Source: Xylaria sp. FL1777 (taxonomy: Eukaryota; Ascomycota; Sordariomycetes; Xylariales; Xylariaceae). Taken from it: DNA of 64,000 nt. This document shows positions 12,201-22,598 of this stretch, piece by piece. Location of the stretch: contig MU400729.1 in assembly GCA_022578965.1 (NCBI GenBank), forward strand, positions 1-64,000, given 5' to 3'. Every line of letters begins with the position of its first letter. The first letter of the stretch is position 1. The position numbers were made by a program, and so were the translations under genes. A model generated the notes under the pieces. That model made no database searches, was not told the DNA's origin, and saw only the letters and a program-made list of their open reading frames with translations.

Positions 12201-12920
12201 CATCCTTCATGAAAGAAATTGAGCAAGGTGGGAAGCAATACTTGCGGGCACTATCAGGGGAAAATCCCTCCGACCTGCCGGCCAATATCGAAGCGGACTT
12301 CCCTGGCTTAGCGAGCGATTTTCAACTTCCCCCTGAATTGTCATTCGTCAGGCGAAATGAATTTAGTTCGGTCCTGCGCATTTCAGGCCGGGTGAATATG
12401 TGGTTGCACTATGACGGTGAGATATTTCTCTGAGAATGATCGCATCTATTCGACTAATCAACTATGACCAGTCATGGCCAACGTGTATTGCCAGATAACA
12501 GGGTCGAAGAAACTACGTATGTTCCCTCCTAGCGATATCAATTATCTGTCTTTCGCACCAGGCGCCTCGAGCTCCAGCATCGATATATTTTCAGATCTTG
12601 AAACGCCTGCTCTCGGCTTAACACATCCTTATGAAGCAACTCTAAGGCCAGGTGATATTCTTTTCCTACCACCTCTATGGCTGCACGCCACGGCACCGTT
12701 GACAGATTTCGGTGTTGCCGTTAATGTCTTCTTTAGGAACCTAGAAACTGGGTATTCCAGCGGAAGAGATGTGTACGGGAACCGTGATATTGCTGCTTAT
12801 GAGAAAGGCCGTCAAGATGTGGCACGCATCATCAACTCCTTTAACAAACTACCTAGGGACATGCAAGTTTTCTATGTGAGGCGGTTAGCAGACGAAATGG
12901 TCCAGAACCTTGTTACCTAG
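9247..12920 (+). CDS. PPM2: tRNA wybutosine-synthesizing protein 4 (leucine carboxyl methyltransferase 2 family)
   Basis: Seven exons (9247-9554, 9666-9984, 10135-10183, 10250-11619, 11726-12070, 12125-12416, 12472-12920) give 1043 residues. Every intron is GT-AG and 54-150 nt. The N-terminal methyltransferase domain has the SAM-binding VVNLGCG loop at about residues 96-102. The middle has kelch-type blades (ILAGG, LLIGG, VIAGG, VMGGG). The C-terminal JmjC/cupin domain keeps the complete Fe(II) triad His892-x-Asp894 ... His966. In the family this enzyme uses S-adenosylmethionine to methylate and methoxycarbonylate the side chain of wybutosine on position 37 of tRNA-Phe, the last steps of wybutosine formation in the cytosol. 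I took ATG 9247 as start; the frame upstream of it has no other ATG. It ends convergent with KGD1. Confidence 0.9.
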
Positions 12921-13465
12921 ATAAAGTCATGAGGGTGTGAAGATCACACTAAAAAGATTACGAAGACACAGACGTCATGTAATAAATAATTGAGTTAGAC
13001 TCTTCGATTTTGCTGAGTTGCCCAGGCGTAGGTTGTAGGATAACGGTCCTAGAATCTTCGAAAGGACAGAGGTTATTAGTCAAACGGCGTCATGCTCGAG
13101 TTGTCTACGCGCCCCTTACACTATGTTACTACTGCGTCTCATAACTCGGATGGGACGAATGAATACTCTCTGGAGAGTCTTTAAACTCTTAGATGGAACT
13201 ACTTAGTTAATCACTTACGGCTATTCATACTGCACACCGGCTACGCACGCACAGCTCGGTCACGATGCATCGTAATCCCAACAACTAGAAGCAGTTGAAC
13301 AGTTTAAAGGAATGCATTTTCGTATGGAGAGATTAAGGCCATCTCCACACATTTCTATCTTGCCTCACCCATTATGACGGGAGGCCGGGTTATACACTTG
13401 AGATAAAATACAAGGAATACTCATGCATACACTATCACTTAATAGTACTTTGTCCCTTAATTAAT
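12921..13465. other. Convergent intergenic region, no gene seen
   Basis: 545 bp between the stop codons of PPM2 (+) and KGD1 (-). No protein-like frame. It should hold both 3' UTRs and polyadenylation sites; AATAAATAAT at about 12,981 is a plausible poly(A) signal for PPM2. Confidence 0.55.
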
Positions 13466-16400
13466 TTACTCGCCCTTCAGCTTGTCCTGTGACACTGTGA
13501 ATGCCTTTTCCAGTAGTTCTTGTTCTTCCTTCTGGTGGAAGTTCTTAAGACCAGTTGCAGTCGAAGCCGATGGGTTACGGCCGGCGTACATGACGTGCTT
13601 GCGATCGTGATACGTGGTCTGGTTGAGGAGCGTCTCGATACGCGGTTGTGTGAAGCTCCAGGCACCCGCATTGAGAGGCTCTTCTTGGCACCAGACGATT
13701 GTCTTGGCGTTCTTGTACTGATCTAGATTTTCTCTAAGCTGCTCCCATGGGAAGGGATGGAGCTGTTCAATGCGAGTGAAAGCAACGTTGTCAATATTGT
13801 TATCAGCACGGTATTTATGTAACGCGGCATAGACCTGGCCAGAGCAAAGAATGACACGATCGATCTCATCGGGGGATTTGATGGCTCCAGTCTCGTGCCC
13901 AGGGTCAGGGATAATCCACTGGAAATGGGCGTTAGGTCCAGAGAAATCTTCGATGTCAGAGCGGGCGAGAGGGTGACGGAGCAAAGACTTGGAGAAGAAT
14001 AATATGAGAGCTATAACCTATTAGTAATTGAGCTAAACCCACGAGAATCTTCGCAACTTACGCTTGCGAAATTGCCTGTGCATTTGCCGTCGGAGAACGT
14101 GGAACAAATTAGCGGGTGTCGTCATGTAGACAAGCTGCATGTTGCAATCCTGGTGCTGACGTTCAAGTTTGTCTGGAGCCGGGAAGACTCGAGGATCTTC
14201 ATTGCAAAGCTGAAGGTAACGTTCCATACGGGCCGAGGAATGTTCAGGGCCCTGGCCATCGTAACCATGCGGAAGAGACATGACGAGACCCGTTCGTTGC
14301 ATCCACTTCGCTTCGCCAGAGGAGATAAATTGATCGACGATGCATTGTGCGTTGTTTGCAAAGTCACCAAACTGGGCCTCCCACATGACGAGGGCATTAG
14401 GGGAAGAAAGTGAATAACCATACTCGAATCCAAGAGCGCCGAACTCGCTGAGCGATGAGTTCGAGATGACGAATTTGCCTTGGTCCTTGCTGATATGTTG
14501 GAGAGGTGTGTAGGTCTCTTCATTCTCCTGATCGTGGAATACTGCGTGACGTTGAGAGAAAGTACCACGCTGAACGTCTTGGCCAGAGATCCGGACGTGG
14601 TGACCCTCGGTAACTAAAGAACCAATGGCAAGAGCCTCAGCAGTAGACCAGTCGATATTCTTGCCTTCAACAACCGATTTGGTCCTGTTTCCAAGAATAC
14701 GCTTAAGGTTGCGGTGGAGATGGAAGCCCTCGGGAGCAGAGCCAATGACCTCTCCAATGTGCGTCAGGGTCTTCTTGTCGACATTGGTGGGCATGTGAGG
14801 CAGAACCTCCGTTGCTAGTTCCTTTGGCGACTTAAACCCGTTCCAGGCTGAAGTAGTCCATTCTTTCGAACTGGGTTGATAATCCTTGCTTTTCGCAAAG
14901 CTCTCCTCTAACATTCCCCAAACCCATTGTTTGTGCTCCTCTACATCTTCCTTAGTAAACGTCCCGTCTTTCAGAAGTTGGTCGATATAGATCTTAATCT
15001 GGGGTTCTTTGGCAGCGATACGTTTGTACATCAACGGCTGTGTAAAAGAGGGCTGGTCGGTCTCGTTGTGGCCATGCTTTCGGTAGCAAACTAAGTCAAT
15101 GACAACATCAGATTGGAACTCGGCGCGCCAATCTGCCGCAAGTTGGCAAACGAAGTTGACAGCTTCAGCATCGTCGGCATTGACATGGAATACGGGGGCA
15201 TCGATAGCTTTGGCGATGTCTGTGCAGTAGGCAGTAGAACGAGCGAATCGGGGATCAGTTGTGAAACCAATTTGGTTGTTCACAACCAAATGAACGGTTC
15301 CACCTGTCGAGAAAGCAGGTAATGAGTGGAACCCCATACATTCGTAGACGACACCCTGCGCAGCAAAAGCGGCGTCACCATGTATCGTAATACACATAGC
15401 GGACCGGTGCGTCGTCTCATCGTTGTTATAATGCTGGATAGCACGGGTTTTGCCGAGAACGACAGGGTCTTCGGCTTCCAGATGCGAGGGGTTGGCGACA
15501 AGAGAGAGCTGAACTCGCTTTCCAGATGGTGTAGGACGCTCGAAGTTCATACCGAGATGATATTTGACATCTCCCGAGCCCTCATCCTCGGCGGCGGCTG
15601 TGCCAGCGAATTCACTAAATATGGATGCATTCGGTTTGCGCACAACGTTACTCAACACATTGAGCCGGCCACGGTGGGGCATACCGATTACAATATCTTT
15701 GACACCATAATCGACACTGCGGTCAATAAGCGCTTTCATTCCCGGGACCAGCGTTTCGCAGCCTTCCAGACCAAATCGCTTGTCGTTGGGGTACTTGGTG
15801 GCCGTGAAAGACTCGAAGCTTGAGCTCCAGATGAGGCGATCAAGGATTCGGCGCTTCTCATCAAAGGAGTATTTGAAGGGCTGAGGCACCTCGATGCGCT
15901 CTCTTAGCCAGTCGCATTTGGCTCGGTCAGGGATGTGGATGAACTCGACACCATATGAGCCACAGTAAATCCGCTCGCAGGTGGCGATGATTTCGCGCAG
16001 CGTCATTTTTTCTCGCCCCTCCCGCTTGAAACGCGGAAGGATGCCGGGACCCAAGCTGAACTCCTGATCAAGGTCTTTCTCGGTAAATTGATAGTGTTCC
16101 AGTGTCAGCTCCTTAGGCTTCAAGGTAGCAAAGCCTTCCTGTCCGCTACGTATGCGGAGAGGGTCAATGTCGGCCTTATGGTGGCCCCTAGCTTGGTAGG
16201 CACGCACCAACAACTGAACCTTGAGATGGTTTGTGACATCAGCACCATGGCCCGACGTACCGAGTGCAGGGCCGACGCCGCCAGTCACATGTGACACGAG
16301 GGTAGGAGGAGGAGTGAAGGCCTGCTCGATAGGCATATCGCCAGACTCCATGTTCTTGAAGTATACCTGCCACGACACATGCACGCTCTCGGGATCGTGC

Positions 16401-16642
16401 CTCCACTGCAGGTACATCTCGTCGATGTAGTTGGCGGTGCTCCCGGACAGGAAGCTGTCGTTGGGCGAGGGCGTCGACGACTGGGTCGAGGCATATCTGC
16501 TCTGGAAGACGAGGGCGAGGGGGCGGCGAGTGGCTGCGACGGAGGAGGACCGTGGGCACTGCGACGTGCATCTCGTCGTGGTGGATCGGGCGCCAGCCCT
16601 CAAGAGCCGGGCGCCCGAGTTTCGCAACGAAGATCGCAGCAT
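13466..16642 (-). CDS. KGD1: 2-oxoglutarate dehydrogenase E1 component, mitochondrial
   Basis: Exon 1 (16642-14062) and exon 2 (14010-13466) join to 1041 residues, the usual length. The 51-nt intron (14061-14011, GTAAGT ... TTACTAAT ... TAG) restores the conserved [17 protein letters not shown] junction. The first about 50 residues are Arg/Ser-rich with few acidic residues, as in a mitochondrial presequence. Diagnostic motifs include HRGRLNVL at residues 323-330 and [10 protein letters not shown] at 421-430, both in the thiamine-diphosphate-dependent core. The enzyme decarboxylates 2-oxoglutarate in the TCA cycle and passes the succinyl group to the E2 component in the matrix. DHTKD1-type paralogues are shorter and lack this exact N-terminal arrangement, so I am confident of the call. 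A CCAAT motif lies about 390 bp upstream of the start codon. Confidence 0.95.
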
Positions 16643-17785
16643 GGCTCCAGGCTGATGCTTCGATTACGCAGGATGAGTGCGGGACGAGGGCGGCAGTGGT
16701 GGGAGGAGTTGGAGAGTATTATTACGTCTGATATTCGACCCGAGGAACTAAAAGCAGACAGCGATATTGCAAAGAATACACCAACCACTTAGAGCTTCAT
16801 CTGAGCTCGTGCTCGTACGAGACAAAGGAGTGGCGGAGTAAGTCTTTTGCTGGTGAGGGCTATTAGGTGGTAGGGAGAGGTCGAGGTAGAGGCGGAAGGG
16901 GAGTGACAAGTTGAAAATTGTCGACTGCTGCACTTAGCCAAGGTTAAGGTAAGTCGCAGGACCTACCTATTAGGACCATATGACGGAAGCTAAACCCCGG
17001 CTACGGTGTCACGACCCAAGAGGTTGCACCAGCGATTGGACCGGGGCTACCGAATATGCGACAAACCATAACTACCTAGTGCATGCTGGTCTTGTGGCCG
17101 TCATAGGCCGGAAAGGGCCTAGGTAGGTACCTAGTGGGTCATGATGGATAATGCAACGAATCCCACCGACTTGCAATTACAGGCTAAAGTCTCGGCTGCC
17201 TCAGCGGGAGAGCTGGCGCGGCCCTGACGGTTTTAGGTAGTGCGCACAGCAAACGGCCCTGATTCGGCCCATTTCCCCGGTTCTTGCCGCGCATTTGCAT
17301 CAATCGATCGCGCGAATCTCGATTTATGCATATGCAATAGTTTTGCGCATCCGACTACCGGTACCCGTCGACCTCACCTAGGGTTCCATGCGTTGCGCCT
17401 TTTTAATGTTGCTCTCCGAAATTCGACGAGTGGTAGGTAGTTAATGGGTAAGGATTCAGTCAAGGTTAGGTTTACATACATGTACATATTTATCGCTCAG
17501 TACCTATGAGAATGCGTACTACCTAGATAGATCCATGGTTTTTCGCAAATGATATCTGGATGCATGGCAGCACCTATAATTCTCTATGACGTTATAAATA
17601 GATGCCCTAGGTACCTAGGTAGTTAGGTTCAGAGAGATGCGATGCAGGAGGCCCCTGTAAGGTAACACGAGCATGATTTCGCTGGCTTAGGTACTTGTAT
17701 CGTTGAGGCTTGACCGTCTTTAAAAAAAGTACCTAGGTATACGTATGTGGCTAGTGCCCAACACTCACCAATCAATACTCAGGCT
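16643..17785. other. KGD1 upstream region
   Basis: About 1.1 kb between the KGD1 start codon and the end of the next minus-strand candidate gene. No convincing frame. Contains TAGGTACCTA words near 17,120 and 17,610 and the CCAAT motif annotated separately. It should carry the KGD1 promoter and 5' leader. Confidence 0.55.
17035..17039 (-). promoter_or_regulatory. CCAAT motif upstream of KGD1
   Basis: Reads CCAAT on the KGD1 strand, about 393 bp before its ATG. Yeast KGD1 is a known target of the CCAAT-binding HAP complex, so the position is suggestive. A 5-bp word occurs by chance often; no binding can be claimed. Confidence 0.3.
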
Positions 17786-18132
17786 TCACGTCCCTTTGAT
17801 GAACCAACCTTGACTCATTAGGCATGGTTGGGGGATCTTGACCGTGACGCGTCGATAACTCGTGAACCCTCCATCAAGCCTACAATTGTGTGTGCCTTCG
17901 TCATATACACCAGGTACGAGATTGTAGTGCCTCACCTGGTCAAGTCGGTTGGCCGCCCTGGCGACCGACTCATCGGCTCCTGCGTACTTGTAGCCAGAGA
18001 TGGGCTTCTCGGGCTTGTCCTCATAACTGAAATTCGACGACACACCTTGATCATCACGAGCCCTACTCACTTAGAGCTCTCCCCGTGTCTCCGTATCTGC
18101 CTTGTATCTGTAGATCTTGCCCGGGCATCCAT
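17786..18132 (-). CDS. Candidate small gene, about 100 residues, function unknown
   Basis: Model: exon 1 18132-18071, a 44-nt intron (18070-18027, GTGAGT donor, TTTCAG acceptor), exon 2 18026-17786, giving 100 residues. Without the intron the frame has no ATG. The spliced join reads SSNYEDKPEKPISGYKYAG, followed by a charged stretch (ADESVARAANRLDQ) and then a region with balanced composition, which looks more like protein than chance. I do not recognise the family. Doubts: the intron is very short and has no clear branch site, and the ATG is only 17 bp from the TFB1 ATG on the other strand, so the two leaders must overlap. A second intron starting at the GTGAGG near 17,935 would shorten the protein. 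Confidence 0.4.
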
Positions 18133-18149
18133 ACCTTCCCTTTCCCGCT

Positions 18150-20165
18150 ATGGCCATTCCCACCGGCGCCGCCGCTTACAAGAAGAAGGATGGCATCCTC
18201 ACGCTCACGTCTGACCAGAAGACGGTTACGTGGACGCCTAGCTCTGCCGCCGCTGGGCCACCCACTCTATCTCTCTCTATTGCCAACATAACCAGTGAGT
18301 GCCTCGCTGCCTTGCCACCCGAGGCCGCGAACTAACTGATACGCCAAGATCTCCAACAAACCCCAGATACAGCCGCCAAGGTCATGTTGAAGATATTCGA
18401 AAAGAGTGCTGAAAGTGCTGAACCGGTGCCCTACCTTTTCCACTTCAATTCCACCTCTGACCCGAGAGCAGAGGCAAATGCTATCAAGAATTTGTTGTCG
18501 AGACTGCTTGCAGAGGTTAAAAGCAATGATCCAAGCCTCCCGAAGCTAGCCTCGGGTGCTGCAACGCCGGTGGGCGCTGGCAACGGTGGGCTGGCTGCCA
18601 TGACATTTGCGGGTGCTTCCGATTCCAGATCCGCAGCGGCCCGTTTGTTCGACGATGACGCTTTGAAGGGTGACATCGCGCTACAACAGTCTCTTCTCAA
18701 AGCGGACCGAAACCTATCCCAGATGTACATGGAAGGCCGGAAGACAAAGCCCGACTCCATGTCGGACACCAATTTCAACTCCCATTTCTGGTCTGCGAGA
18801 ATCAACTTGCTTCGAGCCCATGCCATAGAGTCTAGCCAGAAGAGGGGCCCCTATAATGTCCTCGCCCAAGTCAAGCCCGTTTTAGTCCCAAATGAAGATC
18901 CATCAAAACAGAGTGAGTTGAAGATAAAAGTTACCCAGGAGCAGATTTCGGCAATAATGAGTCAACACCCTCTTCTCAAACGCATATTCAATGAAAACGT
19001 ACCACCTCTCAACCAGAATGAATTCTGGGAGAGATTCTTTCTCAGCAAGCTGTCCAAGAAACTGAGGGGCGAGCGTCCCACTGGCCTGGAGATGCCCGAC
19101 AAAATATTCGATAGGTATGACGAATACGAAGACATCACAGCCTTCTCTAGCAAACTTTTAGCGCAACATGTACCACATATCATCAATCTCGAGGGTAACG
19201 AGGAAAACCAGGGTGGTTTCAAGAGCGGCAATCGGAAAGATGTCGAGATGCGGCCGAGGGGCAGAACCGACGTCCCCATCATACAGACGTTAAATAGCTT
19301 GAGTGAAAAGCTACTAGCCAACGTTCTACCGGCCGATAATGATCCCGAAAGCTCAACCCGAGTGGACGATGACACATACCAGGAACTTACTCTACGAGAT
19401 TTGCAAGGTGACAATGAGGAGCATCGCATCATACTCAACATACGGGAGCAAAGTAGATTTTTCTCCAGTGAATCGAACAATACCTCCGAGACCAGCACTA
19501 CATTTTCCCGGCAAAACCCTACCAAGGTCCTCGGAGGAGTGCAGGGTGATCTGAAAGGTCTTACCCATGATGGCCTTGGGGGTGTTAATATCCACTCCTC
19601 GTTAGGAATCGACGACGGTAGTGAAAGCGACGACGAAGAAAAGCCGCAGCCTCACGTTGGATCTCGGGAATCCCGAAAAGATGCCCAGAAGCAGATCCTC
19701 GATAGTATGTTACAGAGACGAGCACAACTCTACGGCCATGGACCGGACGACATGGCACCAATGGGCTTGCCCACAGAGATTGCCGCTAATTGTAATCTCA
19801 CACATGCCACTACTATGGAATTTCTGCACCAATTCTGGTCTGCATTCCTCTCAGGTGATCCTGAGCGGGCGGCCGAGCTTGGTTACCTGGCAGAAGCCTT
19901 GAAAAGGTCGAAAGACCGAATTGAGGTGGTAGCTGTAGAAGCTGAAAAGGCACGGGAAGAACAGATCAAGAAGAGGAAAGCAGAAATCTTACAGATCTTC
20001 GAGAGGACGAAGAAAAAGATCAGGCTTAACGCCAAGTCCATCCGCGGTGGGAGAGAAGCCGTGACGAAACTCATGGAACCCGTGGTTTACAGTCTGGATA
20101 AGGCTGTAGCAGATTACCAAAAAGCGCTCGCAGCGGAAGGCCTCCAAGCTAGCACCGAGCTCTGA
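18150..20165 (+). CDS. TFB1: TFIIH core subunit p62/Tfb1
   Basis: Exon 1 (18150-18294) and exon 2 (18349-20165) encode 653 residues. The 54-nt intron has GTGAGT, an ACTAACTGAT branch region and an AAG acceptor. The N-terminus (AAYKKKDGILTLTSDQKTV) starts the PH-like domain that in this family binds acidic activators and XPC/Rad4. Two BSD domains follow, each with its FW pair: the first at about residues 155-215 (HFWSARINLL) and the second at about 240-295 (NEFWERFFLSKL). The C-terminal 120 residues are Lys/Glu-rich helix. Tfb1 is a scaffold of the TFIIH core in transcription initiation and nucleotide excision repair in the nucleus. Its start codon lies 17 bp from that of a candidate divergent small gene. 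Confidence 0.93.
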
Positions 20166-20901
20166 TGAGGGCAAGTTGGATGCTTAAAGGGGCATGCAAG
20201 TAGGATGAGGATTGTAGCTGACCCGCCCATGAAGGATAGCGTCCTCTTGATTGCCTAGGTCTATCTGAAGCATATTAATTGCAAATTTAGGACGCTGGGA
20301 AAAGGCTAACACAATGCCAATCTAGCTTCACATAATAGATTATATAAACTCGAAGTTCTCGATATCGACATGAAGGTCTTGACAGTCCTAGTTGCATGTC
20401 CACTAGGCTACGGTTTAATTCGTAGCCGGTGATCGAACTCACATCCAGGTTCCTTGTTGTGAATGATAACATGAATAGGAGTTCTATCTTGGCTCTTATA
20501 GGAGATGTTTGATTGTTGTCAGCCTGAGCTTCGACACGCTTGAGACTTAAAATCCAGACGAGACAGCTATTAATATCAATCCCCCCCCTACTTTGTGGTT
20601 GAGGCTATATTTAGCCATGGAAGTTGCATCGTCACGAATTATACATTGTTGCCATGAACTTTAACATGTGTTGGAAGGAGTAGGACAAATACCAAATCTC
20701 ATGGGAAGCGGCAACTCACAACGACCCTATCATTAGGCCCAAGTATGAGCAATCTAAACAGATCTCGAGGTCAGCTACCTAGAATCATCATCATCTCTAA
20801 TGCCCCTCTTCCAATCGACCTCGATCGTTCAACGTCTCCTACAACTTGGACTATACATTAGAACAGATTAACCCAACCGTATCAATCTCGACACTGCGGA
20901 T
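20166..20901. other. Intergenic region, no gene seen
   Basis: 736 bp between two co-oriented genes. It must hold the TFB1 3' end and the promoter of the next gene. A segment near 20,420-20,445 has a T-loop-like word but does not fold as a tRNA. Nothing else stands out. Confidence 0.55.
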
Positions 20902-22098
20902 ATGGATCATTCACAACTGGCTCAAGATGCCATGACTGACACTAGTCCCGCCACCTCCCCAGCCTTAACCAGGTCGCCGCTCTCTAACCGAGCCAACATC
21001 CACGTCCACACGGCCAACACAGGCTGGGAGCATAAAGACTCTTCCGAAGGCCAACCAAGCACTCACGATTCCGTTTACGATGCCGCGTGGATTTCCACCA
21101 GCGATGTCGCCAAGTCGCCGTATCAGACCCCCGGACGACCTGTAACACCCGTCCGATCCATCGATATCGACCTAGACTCTGAATCGCCTCTCTCGCGTCT
21201 CGAGACGCCCTTCTTGTACGGCTATGGCACCGAGCTGGCGCCCATCCTCGAGCAGCGGAGCATAGCGACGCTCCGGACAAAAGGGAGTCGCTCGACGTCC
21301 GACCTCTCGTCCCTGCTACACGATGCGCCGGGCGCAAACAGCAGCAGCAGCAGCAGCAAAGGCCACAACAAGAGCGACATGACGATACATTCCCGCCAAC
21401 TTCGTCGCCAGCACTCCTTCAGCCTCGACGATATCCCCCCTGACCCGCATACGCAACAAAAAGCTGCCGCCCCCAGCCCCCAGCTGAAATGGCTGTCCTA
21501 CTCGCGGCCCACCGTCCACATCGTCGACGTCCACGCGTACCCGCGGAAGCCCATTTACCCGCCGCCACAACGGCCCCTGACGCCACCCAGTCTCCGCCGG
21601 ATCCGGCGACCGCAGAGCGAGGGCGACGCGTACGTGGCGAGCATATCGAGCGGGATAGCATACGAGGCCCCCGGGTTCCGGCCGCCGAGGAGCGGGCACG
21701 GGAACCTCTCCACGCATCCTTTCATGTCTCAACTTCAGACACCGACGACAGCGGCTGGCGGCACAAGACCATCGACGTCATCCACTCGAGCACAGCGAGC
21801 GGGGCTGCGGAGACCCGAGCATGTGCCGCCGACGACGAGGGCCGCGAGCACCGGACACGTCGCGCGGACCAGCCAGCGCGGCAGCACGGCGAGCCCGGAC
21901 ATTATCGGCTATCTCGCGCCGCCCGAGACGCGTGGCGGCACCTGCAAGAAATGTCGCCATCCGCGCGGCGAGCGGTGGAGTCTGGGCTCCACGCTCGTCG
22001 GGCACGGGCCGGGCATGAGACGAGGCGCCGACTGGTGCAGCCGATGTGCGTGCAGGAAGATCGTTCGAGCATGGTGTTGTGGAGAGATGGGGCATTGA
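20902..22098 (+). CDS. Unrecognised 398-residue protein with a Cys-rich C-terminal tail
   Basis: A single-exon frame from an ATG with no in-frame ATG just before it. I do not recognise the protein. Residues 1-340 are low-complexity and probably disordered, rich in Ser, Thr, Pro and Arg, with a poly-Ser run near 146-151. The last 50 residues contain seven cysteines in a fixed pattern: CKKC at 348-351, then C379, C382, C384 and the pair C392-C393. This spacing (CxxC, about 27 residues, CxxCxC, 7 residues, CC) suggests a small zinc-binding module. The third-position GC bias is strong and the frame stays open, whereas the overlapping +2 frame of 225 residues has repetitive Ala/Arg composition and is probably a shadow. 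Proteins of this layout occur as uncharacterised entries in filamentous ascomycetes; no function can be claimed. Confidence 0.7.
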   Translation: MDHSQLAQDAMTDTSPATSPALTRSPLSNRANIHVHTANTGWEHKDSSEGQPSTHDSVYDAAWISTSDVAKSPYQTPGRPVTPVRSIDIDLDSESPLSRLETPFLYGYGTELAPILEQRSIATLRTKGSRSTSDLSSLLHDAPGANSSSSSSKGHNKSDMTIHSRQLRRQHSFSLDDIPPDPHTQQKAAAPSPQLKWLSYSRPTVHIVDVHAYPRKPIYPPPQRPLTPPSLRRIRRPQSEGDAYVASISSGIAYEAPGFRPPRSGHGNLSTHPFMSQLQTPTTAAGGTRPSTSSTRAQRAGLRRPEHVPPTTRAASTGHVARTSQRGSTASPDIIGYLAPPETRGGTCKKCRHPRGERWSLGSTLVGHGPGMRRGADWCSRCACRKIVRAWCCGEMGH

Positions 22099-22598
22099 TC
22101 CAATACATAAGTACGACGAAGATAATAACACCAAGGAGTAGTATTCGGCTTCTTATCCCCCCCTAGAAATAGGAGTCAAGGGAGGAGAAGAGGTCGGCAA
22201 TGATCATTTGGAAAAGCAAAGAGCGCCTTTGAGGAAGTTGTTGGTTTGGACTAAAGTCCCTCCCTCTCACCCTTTTTTATCTCTTTTTGTTTCACCTTAG
22301 AATAGAAGAGTATGATGATAGCTCAACATACACACGTCCCTTCGGCATTATCTGAATGATTACTTAGGTATACATCCACTCGCTCCTTCATCCCCCTATT
22401 TTCGCGAATCTCTCTGTCTCTAATAAATCAGCGTGTGATATGATATGATGAGATGTTTCCAACCAAGCCTATGCCTTATGCTCCTCTATATTATGACATG
22501 CTAGAATCCGGCCAGCCCATGACTTCCCAGTCCCACATTCACAAAGAACTCCGCCCCAAGACACGAGAATATTAGGTCAGGGATAGAGCTCGAGGGTA
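22099..22598. other. Convergent intergenic region, no gene seen
   Basis: 500 bp between the unknown Cys-tailed gene and CIA1, which point at each other. T-rich tracts and several ATGATATG-like words near 22,437-22,455; presumably 3' UTRs. Confidence 0.55.

Noticed and set aside
14072..16792. Several plus-strand frames of 68-165 codons over KGD1
   Set aside because: All lie antisense to a conserved enzyme and show no motif.
20401..20470. T-loop-like GTTCGATC word on the minus strand, possible tRNA
   Set aside because: No matching acceptor, D and anticodon arms can be folded around it.
21489..22166. 225-codon frame overlapping the Cys-tailed gene
   Set aside because: Its Ala/Arg/Pro-rich repetitive composition is what a shadow of a GC-rich gene looks like; the main frame keeps a Cys module and a better start.
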